Shown: positions 18,136 to 27,762, numbered from the stretch's first letter. The stretch: 36,138 nt of DNA from Chromatiales bacterium (GCA_020631335.1 JAHDHK010000020.1:1-36138), one strand, 5' to 3'. Numbers and translations: made by a program. Notes: a model not told the origin generated them from the letters alone.

Positions 18136-18759
18136 TTATCCGGTTAATTCTGCAATTTGCGCTTCGGTGAGCATTCTCGGGTTCAGACCGCGGGTGAGTA
18201 AATGCAGTTTTGAAGTTTCTTCCAGTTCCTCTGTTGCATAGACGGCGGCTTCCAGTGTTTTGCCGGCCATCACCGGTCCGTGATTAGCCAGCAATACAGA
18301 GGTGTACTTACCTGCCAGGCCTTTAATGGCGTCTCCGATCTTAGGATCACCGGGTCTGTGGTAGGGAACTAAAGCAGTTTTACCCACACGCATTACATAG
18401 TAGGCGGTCAGTGGGGGGATCGCATCATCCGCTTTGGTGTCCGGAAGCATTGACACTGCCACAGAGTGGGTAGAATGCAGATGCACAATTGCACCACAGC
18501 CGGCCACTGTGTCATACATTGCTGTGTGCAGTGGTACTTCTTTTGTCGGTGCATCGCCGGATACCAGGCAACCGTTTTGATCCAGTACGCTCAGGCGGTC
18601 AGGGTCGAGATGACCGAGGGATGCGTTGGTCGGTGTCACCAGCCAGCCGTCCTCAGTTTTTACACTGATATTGCCACTGCTGCCCATGGTCAGGCCGCGT
18701 TCGAACATAGAACGTCCGAAGCGGCAGATGTCTTCGCGTAATTTGAGATCACTCGCCAT
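18136..18759 (-). CDS. otnC: 3-oxo-tetronate 4-phosphate decarboxylase (class II aldolase family)
   Basis: Zinc enzyme of the AraD/FucA class II aldolase family. In the otn pathway it decarboxylates 3-oxo-tetronate 4-phosphate to dihydroxyacetone phosphate. It has 207 residues from ATG 18759. GSSGNISVK near the N-terminus binds phosphate, TKEVPLH carries the catalytic Glu, and the zinc histidines are in HLHSTHS and NHGPV. An in-frame start ten codons upstream exists but lies deeper inside otnK; the chosen start overlaps otnK by 11 bases, a usual coupling arrangement. The assignment over other class II aldolases rests mainly on the neighbours otnK and otnI. Confidence 0.87.
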   Translation of the reverse strand: MASDLKLREDICRFGRSMFERGLTMGSSGNISVKTEDGWLVTPTNASLGHLDPDRLSVLDQNGCLVSGDAPTKEVPLHTAMYDTVAGCGAIVHLHSTHSVAVSMLPDTKADDAIPPLTAYYVMRVGKTALVPYHRPGDPKIGDAIKGLAGKYTSVLLANHGPVMAGKTLEAAVYATEELEETSKLHLLTRGLNPRMLTEAQIAELTG

Positions 18760-20009
18760 AGTTGCCCAGCATGGCCAAAGCCTTTTCAAAGAAATCTTCG
18801 CTGCCGAAATTGCCGGATTTCAGGGCGACAGCAAGTGAATTGTCGATTGTGCTCAGTGCCGGTACACCGGGGTCTATTTCAGGGCCGATATTAAAAGCCT
18901 GTAAACCGAGCGCGCTAATGACAGCGCCGGAAGTTTCACCGCCGGCAACAACCATACGTTTGCGTCCTGCTGTGACCAGTTTTACTGCCAGATCACCGAA
19001 GAATGTTTCTATTTTCATTGCCAGTGCCTCGGTACCATAACTGGCCTGCAATGCTTTGATCGTGTCCGGATCGGCTGAGGAATAAATCAATGGTGCGTCA
19101 ACAGCAGGTAGCTGAGTAGCCACGGATTCAGCAGTGACGGACCCGTTCATTAATGAGGGTACGTCTACCGGGAAATGCGGGCCTTTGTAGGATTTTATTT
19201 GTTGCCGGGTAGTCTCGGAGCAACTACCGCACAGAATAATGCCGGAGGAGGACTGCCTGGTGAAGTTGTCACCGGATTCACGCAGCAGGTTATTGCGGCG
19301 AAAATTCTCGGGAAGTCCGAGCGCAATGCCGGAGCCTCCGGTAAGTAACTTCGCCTGCGCACATGCCTGTCCGATGGCTCTAAGATCATTGTCGACAATG
19401 GCATCCACCACGACCAGTCTGGTGTTTGCGCGTTGTACATCCTGCAGTGCCGCAGCGATTGCCTGAGGTCCCTGCGCAACGACCGCGTGGCTGACATGTG
19501 CCGGGGAGTCTTTGCTTTGCATTGCAAGCCACCGACGGATATCGGCATCAGTCATCGGGTTGAGCGGATGGTTTTGTAATCCTGATTCGTTGAGCAGCTT
19601 ATCGAATACAAACAGATGTCCCTGATAAACGGTACGACCGGTAGTGGGAAATGCCGGACATACCACCACAGCATGAGTATCCAGTGCTTCCGCCAGCGCC
19701 TCTGCCACCGGCCCGATATTACCTTTCTCGGTTGAGTCAAATGTAGAACAGTATTTAAACAGAAACTGCGTCGCCCCCTGTTAACCACTGCAGTGCCTCC
19801 AGTGATTGTGCAATGGCATCGGCGGCATCAATGGAGCGGCTCTTCAGCGAGATCACCGCCGCTTCGCTGTTTATCGGGGTGTTGTCTTGTGGTGTGCCGA
19901 TTAATTGCGTGGTGCGCATGCCTTCTTTGGCGAGTGTATTGGCAAGGTCGCTGGCACCGGTAAAGTCATCGGCGATACACCCGAGTAATAAGCGGTTATC
20001 CATGTTCAC
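18749..20009 (-). pseudogene. otnK: 3-oxo-tetronate 4-kinase, interrupted by a one-base frameshift
   Basis: OtnK (DUF1537 kinase) phosphorylates 3-oxo-tetronate with ATP. The N-terminal piece (ATG 20009 to a TAA at 19755) carries the substrate-domain start ADDFTGASDLANTL and ends ALQWLTGGDAVSV. The remainder (to 18749) continues in another frame as QFLFKYCSTFDSTEKGNIGP and holds the nucleotide-binding part (VTAGRKRMVVAGGETSGAV). Removing one G from the run of five at 19774-19778 joins the two as WLTGATQFLFKYC, giving about 419 residues, the normal OtnK length. Possible causes are a sequencing error, a recent mutation, slippage or phase variation. The downstream piece alone (GTG 19708) lacks the N-terminal domain and is unlikely to be active. 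Confidence 0.85.
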
Positions 20010-20124
20010 TCCGGGCTGGCGCCGAATGTAGTGGCGGGTGACAATTCATGGCGATAGTGTAAACCATCGTGCGTGACGGAGGGTACAATAGCCACAGACC
20101 TGTTCGAAACGAAAGTTATACACA

Positions 20125-21111
20125 ATGAAAGCGATATTGTTGAAAGCGTTTGGCGATGCCGATCAAATGACCCTGGGTGACGCAGCTGTGCCGCAAGCCG
20201 GGCCCGATCAGATACTCATCAAGGTGGCTGCAACCTCTGTGAATCGTCCCGATATTGTGCAGCGACAGGGAAATTACCCGCCACCAAAAGGAGACTCGGA
20301 AATACTGGGACTCGAAGTTGCCGGAGAAGTGGAAGCGGTTGGTGACAAGGTGACTCGATTCAGCAAAGGTGATCGCGTCTTTGCTCTGGTCGGTGGTGGC
20401 GGTTATGCGCAGTATGCGCTGGCTTACAGCGCGCACACCATGCCGATACCGGATAAGCTGTCTTTCCAGCAGGCGGCTTGTATCTGTGAAACCTATATAA
20501 CCGCGTATCTGAATACGATAGTACTGGGCAAACCACAGCCGACAGACACGGTGTTACTGCACGGTGGGGGCGGCGGCGTGAATACCGCGGCTGTTCAGTT
20601 GGTGCGTGCCTTGTATCCGCAGGCGACGGTGATTGTGACTGCCTCGGCAGGAAAGGTGGATCGTGTGCAGGCATTAGGTGTGCACCATGTGATCAACTAT
20701 CGCGAACAATCGTTTGCCGATGAAGTCAAAACGATTACCGATGGACGCGGTGCAGACATCATACTGGATCACCTCGGAGCATCTTATCTGGCGGCAAACA
20801 TGAAAAGTCTGGCGGTTGGCGGCAGGCTGGTTGTGATCGGTATTATGGGTGGGGCGAAGGCAGAATTGAACATTGCCCTGATGATGGTCAAGCGTCAGCA
20901 GATCATCGGTTCGGTGTTGCGTTCACGACCGCTTCAGGAAAAGTCAGCAATCATTGCAGACTTTGAACAAACCGTTATGCCGCTGTTTGCCGAGGGAAGT
21001 ATCGAACCACTGGTATCCGATGTATTTCCATTGGCAGAGGCCGCTGCTGCACACAAGGCGATGGAGCAGGGCAGCCACTTCGGCAAGATTGTGCTGGATG
21101 TGCAGGTCTGA
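20125..21111 (+). CDS. NAD(P)H:quinone oxidoreductase (PIG3/QOR family, zinc-free MDR)
   Basis: Cytosolic medium-chain dehydrogenase/reductase that reduces quinones or activated alkenes with NADPH. It has 328 residues, the family's usual length. VNRPDIVQRQGNYPPPKG near 38-55 and LGLEVAGEV near 61 are characteristic of the PIG3/QOR group. The nucleotide site is LLHGGGGGVNTAAVQL near 143, and the end GKIVLDV is typical. Zinc-ligand cysteines of alcohol dehydrogenases are missing. Start ATG 20125, with a possible -10 TACAAT at 20084-20089. It is divergent from otnK; whether it serves the same pathway is unknown. Confidence 0.9.
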   Translation: MKAILLKAFGDADQMTLGDAAVPQAGPDQILIKVAATSVNRPDIVQRQGNYPPPKGDSEILGLEVAGEVEAVGDKVTRFSKGDRVFALVGGGGYAQYALAYSAHTMPIPDKLSFQQAACICETYITAYLNTIVLGKPQPTDTVLLHGGGGGVNTAAVQLVRALYPQATVIVTASAGKVDRVQALGVHHVINYREQSFADEVKTITDGRGADIILDHLGASYLAANMKSLAVGGRLVVIGIMGGAKAELNIALMMVKRQQIIGSVLRSRPLQEKSAIIADFEQTVMPLFAEGSIEPLVSDVFPLAEAAAAHKAMEQGSHFGKIVLDVQV

Positions 21112-21200
21112 CCCGTGATCTTCCGTTCTCAGCAGATTCGGCGACCCGTGTTCGTGCGCACGGCGGTATTTCTCTGTTGCATTTTTGTGGCGGCTAACTA

Positions 21201-22094
21201 GTGGATCGCTATCCGGAAATACGTGATCTTCAGTTGTTGCTGGCGTTGTCTCAACGTAAGCACTTTACGCGTGCTGCTGCAGACTGTGGTATCTCGCAAC
21301 CTGCTTTTTCAGCCAGAATCCATCACCTCGAACAACAGCTGGGAGTGCCTATCGTCAGGCGGGGTAACAAGTTTCTGGGCTTTACCCGCGAAGGCGAGCT
21401 GGTGTTGAGATGGGCGCGCAGAATACTGACCGATGCAGAGGGTATGCGTCAGGATATAGAAGTTGCCAGAGACGATTTGCACGGCGTGCTTGCAGTAGGT
21501 GTTGTACCGACAGCATTGCCCTATGCGGCGGCAATTTCTACCTCCTTGCGTGCGCGCTATGAGCACCTGACAATACAAATCCAGTCACTTACCTCCAGTC
21601 AGATAGCGCGTGCACTGCAGGAGTTTTCTATAGATGCGGGCATTACGTATCGTGATGAGCGCAATGCCCCCACAATGCGCTTCGAAGAAATCTATAAAGA
21701 ACATTATGTGTTGTTATCGCCTATGCATCTCGCGCCGCGAAAGAATGGCACGGCCACCTGGCTTGAAGCTGCATCACTGCCGCTGTGCCTGCTCAGTAAG
21801 GATATGCGCTTCCGGCAGATTGTTGATGAGGTGTTTCTTGTTGCCGGTGTGACACCTGAGCCGGTCATGGAAACTAATGCATTTACTGCAGCGATGGTCC
21901 AGGTCACAAACGGGTCGGCTGCGACTATTGCACCGCAGAAGCTGGTGGATAGCCTGTTTCTTGATCAGAACTCGGTCAGTCTGAAGCTGGAAGAGCCGGT
22001 GGTGGAAAAAGCGATCGGACTCGCGACGCTCGATTACGAACCGGCGCTGCCCGCCATAGATGCGTTGCGTGCGGTCATCGGTGTATCGGTATAA
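21201..22094 (+). CDS. LysR-family regulator, likely controlling formate dehydrogenase
   Basis: DNA-binding transcription factor of 297 residues. The N-terminal winged helix-turn-helix (about 1-65) includes HFTRAAADCGISQPAFSARI and LEQQLGVPIVRR; the periplasmic-binding-protein-like effector domain follows from about 90. The segment FLGFTREGELVLRWARRIL and the VGVVPTALP stretch resemble, as I recall them, the LysR regulators found beside NAD-linked formate dehydrogenase operons in alphaproteobacteria. Start GTG 21201 directly follows an in-frame stop TAG region and has no clear ribosome site. It ends seven bases before the stop of the convergent hydroxyacid dehydrogenase. Its likely target is the T-N11-A site upstream of the formate dehydrogenase genes. 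Confidence 0.88.
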   Translation: MDRYPEIRDLQLLLALSQRKHFTRAAADCGISQPAFSARIHHLEQQLGVPIVRRGNKFLGFTREGELVLRWARRILTDAEGMRQDIEVARDDLHGVLAVGVVPTALPYAAAISTSLRARYEHLTIQIQSLTSSQIARALQEFSIDAGITYRDERNAPTMRFEEIYKEHYVLLSPMHLAPRKNGTATWLEAASLPLCLLSKDMRFRQIVDEVFLVAGVTPEPVMETNAFTAAMVQVTNGSAATIAPQKLVDSLFLDQNSVSLKLEEPVVEKAIGLATLDYEPALPAIDALRAVIGVSV

Positions 22095-22100
22095 AGCCGG

Positions 22101-23066
22101 TCAACAGACCTGATCGTCGGGTTGTTGCCCCGAGAAGTATTGATTCAGGTTGCTGAGCACACGCAGTCCCATGTCCTGTCGGGTTTCGACCGTAGCGCTG
22201 CCCAGGTGCGGCAGTAACACCGCGTTATCCAATGCCAAAAAGCGCTGATCGATATCGGGTTCATTGTTGAACACATCCAGGCCGGCGCCGGCAATTCGTT
22301 GACTGGCTAATGCGTCGATCAGTGCCGACTCATCAATTACCTCACCGCGAGCAGTATTAATGAGGTAGCTTTGCGGTTTCATCATTGCAATGCGCTCGGC
22401 GTTCAGCAAGTGGGTGTTTTCCTGTCCCCCCGGGCAATGCAGCGATACAAAGTCAGCGCACGTCAGTAATTGCTCGATTGAAGTCAACTGCCGGGCATTA
22501 ACCGTGTTCAACGCGTTGTCCGCCACAGTTGATCGATTGTAAACCACGATATCCATTCCGAATCCGTGGTGTGCCTTGTGTGCCATTGCGCGACCGATTC
22601 TGCCGAAGCCGATAATGCCCAGTGTTTTTCCGGATACCTTGGTGCCCATGAGATGAGTAGGGCGCCAGCCCGACCATAAACCGGCGCGCAGTTCTCTTTC
22701 GCCCTCTGAAGCACGTCGTGCTGCCATCAGTAGCAGCGTTAACGCCAGATCAGCGGTGCAGTCGCTGAGGACATCGGGTGTATTGGTTACCGCAATACCG
22801 GCGTCGCGGGCGGCATCAGTGTCGATATGGCTATAACCGACACCGAAGTTGGCAATGATTTTTGCACGCGTATCAGCCACGCCCAGGGTCGTGGCATCCA
22901 GTCGGTCGGTCACTGTTGTAAGCAGTGCATCCGCATTGACAAGGGCCTGTTGCAACCGGCTCTGTGAGAATGGCTCGTCTTTTTCGTTGAATTCACATTC
23001 GTAGTGCGTGGCGAGTGCCTGTTCTACTTCAGCTGGCCAGCGCCTGGTGAGAATGATCTTTTTCAT
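22101..23066 (-). CDS. D-2-hydroxyacid dehydrogenase (glyoxylate/hydroxypyruvate reductase type)
   Basis: NAD(P)H-dependent cytosolic enzyme that reduces 2-oxo acids such as glyoxylate or hydroxypyruvate, or works in reverse. It has 321 residues. Motifs: NFGVGYSHID near 73, the Rossmann loop GIIGFGRIGRA near 150, the catalytic Arg in NTARGEVID, Glu in NNEPD and His in LPHLGSAT. The order and spacing fit the GyaR/GhrB group. It could instead oxidise erythronate or threonate to 2-oxo-tetronate for the otn genes, which lack an obvious dehydrogenase here; that is inference. It is divergent from the formate dehydrogenase across 128 bases and convergent with the LysR gene. Confidence 0.9.
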   Translation of the reverse strand: MKKIILTRRWPAEVEQALATHYECEFNEKDEPFSQSRLQQALVNADALLTTVTDRLDATTLGVADTRAKIIANFGVGYSHIDTDAARDAGIAVTNTPDVLSDCTADLALTLLLMAARRASEGERELRAGLWSGWRPTHLMGTKVSGKTLGIIGFGRIGRAMAHKAHHGFGMDIVVYNRSTVADNALNTVNARQLTSIEQLLTCADFVSLHCPGGQENTHLLNAERIAMMKPQSYLINTARGEVIDESALIDALASQRIAGAGLDVFNNEPDIDQRFLALDNAVLLPHLGSATVETRQDMGLRVLSNLNQYFSGQQPDDQVC

Positions 23067-23148
23067 GAGGTTATCAATGCCCTGTGCTTCCGGAATCCGG
23101 ATGCCGGCAGCGCCCGGAATTACCCATTATAAGTAAAACAGATTGCCT

Positions 23149-23165
23149 AATCGAAAATTGCGATT
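23149..23165. promoter_or_regulatory. LysR-type T-N11-A operator candidate
   Basis: AATCG (23149-23153) and CGATT (23161-23165) form a palindrome with a seven-base spacer; T51 and A63 are separated by 11 bases, the LysR box pattern. GATT-gcct-AATC at 23141-23152 overlaps its left arm and ATCG recurs at 23173, suggesting extra half-sites. It lies 30 bases before the first formate dehydrogenase start and 83 before the divergent dehydrogenase start, so one regulator could control both. Confidence 0.5.
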
Positions 23166-23194
23166 TGTTTTTATCGTAAAGCTGGGTTCACATA

Positions 23195-24928
23195 GTGTCC
23201 CCCAGTCTGGCAAAGATTACCTCAGAGACAATTATTATGGTGGTGGCAGAATTAAAACCCGGTGTATGGAAATCCGGGCGCGGTAAGGGGCGTGCAACGC
23301 CTAAAGGCCGGCAACTCGACGATACCGCTCGTGCCGAAGTCCTGGAATTACTGGCAGACAAGCCGCGCAGTGCCGATCTGCTGATCGAACACCTGCATCT
23401 GATTCAGGACAAGTACGGACATCTGTCAGCCCGTCACCTGCATGCACTTGCCGATGAAATGCGCTTATCCCAGGCCGAAGTGCACGAGGTAGCCACTTTC
23501 TACGCGCATTTTGATGTGGTTGCCGAAGGTGAGGCACCCCCGCCGGCCACAACGATCCGGGTGTGTGATTCACTGGCCTGTGAACTGGCCGGTGCGCAAC
23601 AGTTGATTCAGGCACTTAAGGCTGGCACTGATCCTTCCGAGGTTCGTGTTGTTCGCGCCCCCTGTATGGGTCGATGTGATACTGCACCGACCCTTGAGCT
23701 GGGCCACCGGCACATAGACTTTGCTACGGTTGATCTGGTCACAGAGGCGATTGCCGGCAAACAGACACACGCGGAAATTCCGGACTACGAAAACTTCGAG
23801 AAATATCGCGCTAACGGGGGCTATGCAGAACTGCTGGCATTGCGTGAAGGTAAGGCCACGCCCGATGAAGTTCAGGAGCAAATCGCTGAGTCCGGCTTGC
23901 GTGGTTTGGGCGGAGCAGGGTTTCCATCCGGAAAAAAATGGTCTTTTGTGCGGGCTGAACCTGCGCCAAGGTATCTGGCAGTCAATGGTGACGAAGGCGA
24001 GCCGGGTACGTTTAAAGATCGCTACTACCTTGAGCGCACTCCGCATTTGTTCCTTGAAGGTATGTTGATTGCCGCGTGGGCGGTGGATGCGGCCAGGTGT
24101 TACATCTATATGCGCGACGAATACCCCGCAGTGCTGCATATTCTGGCGCAGGAGATCCATGCGCTCGAGGCGGCCGGAGTGGTCAAGCCAGGCTATATTG
24201 ATTTGCGTCGCGGTGCCGGTGCCTACATCTGTGGTGAAGAGAGTGCCATGATAGAGTCAATCGAAGGTAAGCGGGGTTTGCCGAGACATCGACCTCCTTA
24301 CGTTGCGCAAGTCGGTATATTCGGCAGGCCGACGTTGGTACACAACATAGAAACCCTGCACTGGATTGCACGGGTTTGCCGCGAAGGGCCGGAAGTACTC
24401 AACACCACCAGCAAGAACGGTCGAACCGGATTGCGTTCCTATTCAATTTCCGGCCGCGTCAACAAGCCCGGTGTCTATCTGTTGCCAGCCGGATCGACGA
24501 TCACCGATCTCATCGATGCCAGTGGCGGCATGCTCGATGGTCATGAGTTCAAAGCATATCAGCCGGGTGGGCCGTCAGCGGGATTATTGCCGGCGTCCAT
24601 GAACGATATACCCATGGACTTTGATACTTTACAGCCGCACGGATCGTTTATCGGGTCGGCCGCTATTGTGATTCTATCGGACAAAGACAGTGTTAAAGAT
24701 GCGGCGTTGAACATGCTGCGATTCTTTGAAGACGAGAGTTGCGGACAATGTACCCCGTGTCGGGTCGGCTGCGAGAAAGCGGTCAAGCTGATGGAGAAAG
24801 ATCAGTGGGATCAGCCATTGTTGCAGGAGCTGTGTGAAGTCATGGTCGATGCTTCTATTTGCGGGCTTGGACAGGCGGCCCCTAATCCGATACTACTGAC
24901 GATGAAACATTTTCCGGAGGAGGTGTAG
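23195..24928 (+). CDS. NAD-dependent formate dehydrogenase beta subunit (fused FdsG-FdsB)
   Basis: Diaphorase subunit of a soluble NAD-linked formate dehydrogenase: takes electrons from the alpha subunit to NAD+. It has 577 residues, a fusion of a NuoE/FdsG-like domain (about 35-190) and a NuoF/FdsB-like domain (200-577), like the FDH1 beta subunit of Methylorubrum extorquens (about 572). The 2Fe-2S ligands are Cys124, Cys129, Cys157 and Cys161. The FMN/NADH site is GLGGAGFPSGKKW (237-249) and GDEGEPGTFKDR (265-276). A 4Fe-4S cluster is held by Cys516, Cys519, Cys522 and Cys556. The frame starts at GTG 23195; ATG 23237, preceded by AGAGAC, is a good alternative and removes 14 unconserved residues. 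The alpha subunit follows two bases after the stop. Confidence 0.94.
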   Translation: MSPSLAKITSETIIMVVAELKPGVWKSGRGKGRATPKGRQLDDTARAEVLELLADKPRSADLLIEHLHLIQDKYGHLSARHLHALADEMRLSQAEVHEVATFYAHFDVVAEGEAPPPATTIRVCDSLACELAGAQQLIQALKAGTDPSEVRVVRAPCMGRCDTAPTLELGHRHIDFATVDLVTEAIAGKQTHAEIPDYENFEKYRANGGYAELLALREGKATPDEVQEQIAESGLRGLGGAGFPSGKKWSFVRAEPAPRYLAVNGDEGEPGTFKDRYYLERTPHLFLEGMLIAAWAVDAARCYIYMRDEYPAVLHILAQEIHALEAAGVVKPGYIDLRRGAGAYICGEESAMIESIEGKRGLPRHRPPYVAQVGIFGRPTLVHNIETLHWIARVCREGPEVLNTTSKNGRTGLRSYSISGRVNKPGVYLLPAGSTITDLIDASGGMLDGHEFKAYQPGGPSAGLLPASMNDIPMDFDTLQPHGSFIGSAAIVILSDKDSVKDAALNMLRFFEDESCGQCTPCRVGCEKAVKLMEKDQWDQPLLQELCEVMVDASICGLGQAAPNPILLTMKHFPEEV

Positions 24929-24930
24929 AG

Positions 24931-27705
24931 ATGAGTGACTCAATACAGTTTACGCTGGATGGAAAAACCGTTTCCGCCGCGCCGGGTGAATCAATCTGGG
25001 GCGTCGCAAAACGCGAAGGCACACTGATTCCACACTTGTGCCATAAAGACGCCACGAGCTATCGCGCCGATGGAAACTGCCGTGCCTGCATGGTCGAAAT
25101 AGAAGGTGAGCGTGTACTTGCCGCGTCTTGTATTCGCACACCGTCAGAAGGCATGGTGGTCAACACACAAAACGAACGTTCGGTGTCGGCGCGCAGACTG
25201 GTGGTGGAAATGCTGGCGGCCGATCAGCCCGAACAAAGCAGCGCGCACGATAAATCATCACATTTCTGGAATATGGCAAAGATGCAAAACGTGTCTGAAA
25301 GCCGCTTCCCGAAAATCGAAATAGAACGTGTGCCTCTGCTCGACGATTCGCACCTTGCCATGAAAGTGAATCTCGATGCCTGTATTCACTGCAATCTGTG
25401 TGTCAGAGCCTGTCGCGAAGTTCAGGTCAATGATGTGATTGGTATGTCCGGTCGTGGTCACGATGCCAAGATCACCTTTGACTTCGATGACCCGATGGGG
25501 GCGTCCACCTGTGTTGCCTGTGGCGAATGCGTACAGGCATGTCCGACCGGTGCGCTGATGCCATCAACAGCGCTGGACAGTAATGGTGTGGGTGACAGTA
25601 CAGATTATGATCGCGAAGTAAAAAGTGTCTGTCCTTATTGCGGGGTAGGTTGTCAGCTGTCTTTCAAAATCAAGGACGAAAAAATTGCCTGGGTCGACGG
25701 TGTTGAAGGGCCTGCCAATGAAAACCGTTTGTGTGTCAAAGGCAGATTCGGGTTTGACTATGTTGCCCATCCACATAGACTGACCAGGCCATTGATCAGA
25801 CGTGATGATGCGCCGGCTAAGGGATTAAATGTCGATCCGGCTGATCCGTTGACACACTTCCGGGAGGCAAGCTGGGAAGAAGCGCTGGATGCGGCAGCTA
25901 ACGGCATGAGCAGGCTGCGTGAAGACACCGGTAAACGTGTGGCCGGGTTTGGTTCTGCCAAATGTTCCAATGAAGAAGCTTATCTGTTTCAGAAGTTTAT
26001 CCGACAGGGTTTTCAGCACAACAATGTCGATCACTGCACTCGACTCTGCCATGCCTCTTCAGTGGCAGCGCTGCTCGAGAATGTCGGCTCAGGAGCAGTT
26101 ACCGCGACCTTTAACGAAATTGAAAATGCTGATGTAGCCATTGTGATCGGTGCTAACCCGACCGAAAACCATCCGGTAGCCGCCACCTACTTTAAGCAAT
26201 TTACAAAACGCGGTGGCAAGCTGATTGTGATGGATCCGCGTGGGCAGGGGTTGAAACGTCACGCCACTCATATGCTGCAATTTCGACCGGGTACCGATGT
26301 CGCCATGCTCAATGCAATCATGAATGTGATTGTGGAAGAGGGCTTGTACGATGAACAGTATATCGAAGGTTTTACAGAAAACTGGCCCGCAATGAAGGAG
26401 CATCTGGCAGGGTTTCCACCCGAGAAAATGTCAGCCTTGTGCGGTATCGACGCAGAGACTTTACGAGCCGTGGCCAGAACCTTTGCCGGTGCTCAGGCAG
26501 CGATGATTTTCTGGGGCATGGGTATATCTCAACATATCCATGGTACTGATAACTCCCGCTGTCTGATATCACTGGCACTGATGTGTGGCCAGGTCGGGCG
26601 GCCCGGTTCGGGTCTGCACCCGCTGCGTGGTCAGAACAATGTGCAGGGAGCATCGGACGCAGGGTTGATTCCAATGTTTCTGCCTGACTATCAGTCCGTT
26701 GCTGATGAAGGTGTTCGCAGTGCGTTTCATGATATCTGGGGTTCAGAGAGCATCGACAGCGAAAAAGGTCTGACTGTCGTTGAAATAATGGATGCGGTAC
26801 ACGATGGCGATATTCGTGGCATGTATGTGCTGGGTGAAAACCCTGCCATGTCAGACCCGGATGTCGAACATGCCAGAGATGCATTGGCGAAACTGGAGCA
26901 TCTGGTGGTGCAGGATATCTTTCTGACTGAGACTGCCAACTATGCCGATGTCATACTGCCATCCTCTGCATGGCCTGAAAAAACCGGCACCGTCACTAAT
27001 ACCAACCGGCAGGTACAGATGGGCAGGCCGGCGCTGCCTCCACCGGGAGAGGCGAAAGAGGACTGGTGGATTGTTGTTGAGCTCGCGAAACGACTCGGGC
27101 TTGGATGGAACTATCAGCACCCGAGTGAGGTTTTTGCCGAGATGAAGATGTCGATGAATTCTCTCAACAATATTACCTGGGAGCGGCTCGAACAAAGCGC
27201 GGTGACCTATCCCTCACTCTCTGAAGATGATCCCGGTCAGCCGATAGTATTTGGTGATGGTTTTCCGCGTGCTGAAGGGCGGGCCCGCTTTACACCGGCA
27301 CAGGTGACTGCACCGGCTGAAACGCCGGATGAAGAGTACCCGATGATCCTGACTACCGGTCGGCAACTTGAGCACTGGCATACCGGTTCCATGACCCGTC
27401 GTGCAACGGTACTGGATTGGGCTGAGCCCGAAGCGAATGCATCGTTGCACCCTAAAACGCTTCGAAGCATGGGAGTGAAAGCCGGTGAAATGATCACGGT
27501 CGAAACACGCCGCGGGTCGATAAACATCATGGCGCGTGCTGATCGTGCTGTGGCTGAAGATATGATCTTTGTGCCTTTCGCCTATGTTGAAGCATCTGCT
27601 AACGTGCTGACAAACCCGAGTCTGGATCCATTCGGCAAGATACCGGAATTCAAGTTCTCTGCCTGTCGTGTCAGTAAAGCGCAGATAATGGAGCAGGCAA
27701 GCTAG
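24931..27705 (+). CDS. Formate dehydrogenase alpha subunit, FDH1 (Mo/W-bis-MGD) type
   Basis: Catalytic subunit oxidising formate to CO2. It has 924 residues. A plant-type 2Fe-2S domain comes first (Cys37, Cys50, Cys53, Cys67). Two 4Fe-4S motifs follow (CIHCNLCVRAC; CVACGECVQAC), and the catalytic-domain cluster (CPYCGVGC, then RLCVKG). The metal ligand is Cys373 in HCTRLCHASS, encoded by TGC, so no selenocysteine. The C-terminal dinucleotide-binding domain contains TGRQLEHWHTGSMTRR. The sequence follows the tungsten FDH1 alpha subunit of M. extorquens closely from memory, so tungsten is possible; sequence alone cannot decide between Mo and W. The segment where NuoG has an extra cluster has no cysteines. 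Maturation genes such as fdhD are not in the window. ATG 24931 is translationally coupled to the beta gene. Confidence 0.95.
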   Translation: MSDSIQFTLDGKTVSAAPGESIWGVAKREGTLIPHLCHKDATSYRADGNCRACMVEIEGERVLAASCIRTPSEGMVVNTQNERSVSARRLVVEMLAADQPEQSSAHDKSSHFWNMAKMQNVSESRFPKIEIERVPLLDDSHLAMKVNLDACIHCNLCVRACREVQVNDVIGMSGRGHDAKITFDFDDPMGASTCVACGECVQACPTGALMPSTALDSNGVGDSTDYDREVKSVCPYCGVGCQLSFKIKDEKIAWVDGVEGPANENRLCVKGRFGFDYVAHPHRLTRPLIRRDDAPAKGLNVDPADPLTHFREASWEEALDAAANGMSRLREDTGKRVAGFGSAKCSNEEAYLFQKFIRQGFQHNNVDHCTRLCHASSVAALLENVGSGAVTATFNEIENADVAIVIGANPTENHPVAATYFKQFTKRGGKLIVMDPRGQGLKRHATHMLQFRPGTDVAMLNAIMNVIVEEGLYDEQYIEGFTENWPAMKEHLAGFPPEKMSALCGIDAETLRAVARTFAGAQAAMIFWGMGISQHIHGTDNSRCLISLALMCGQVGRPGSGLHPLRGQNNVQGASDAGLIPMFLPDYQSVADEGVRSAFHDIWGSESIDSEKGLTVVEIMDAVHDGDIRGMYVLGENPAMSDPDVEHARDALAKLEHLVVQDIFLTETANYADVILPSSAWPEKTGTVTNTNRQVQMGRPALPPPGEAKEDWWIVVELAKRLGLGWNYQHPSEVFAEMKMSMNSLNNITWERLEQSAVTYPSLSEDDPGQPIVFGDGFPRAEGRARFTPAQVTAPAETPDEEYPMILTTGRQLEHWHTGSMTRRATVLDWAEPEANASLHPKTLRSMGVKAGEMITVETRRGSINIMARADRAVAEDMIFVPFAYVEASANVLTNPSLDPFGKIPEFKFSACRVSKAQIMEQAS

Positions 27706-27762
27706 CAGGGTGTTGAAAAACGTGATGAGCGACGACCGGCCAGGCGTCGGCGCGGCACAGGC

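Noticed and set aside
19552-19788. Separate 78-residue ORF across the otnK break
   Set aside because: It is an out-of-frame reading of the otnK locus; the true protein continues in the other frame with conserved OtnK motifs.
26032-26055. Selenocysteine in the formate dehydrogenase active site
   Set aside because: The codon at the metal-ligand position (26047-26049) is TGC, so it is cysteine; no in-frame TGA is read through.
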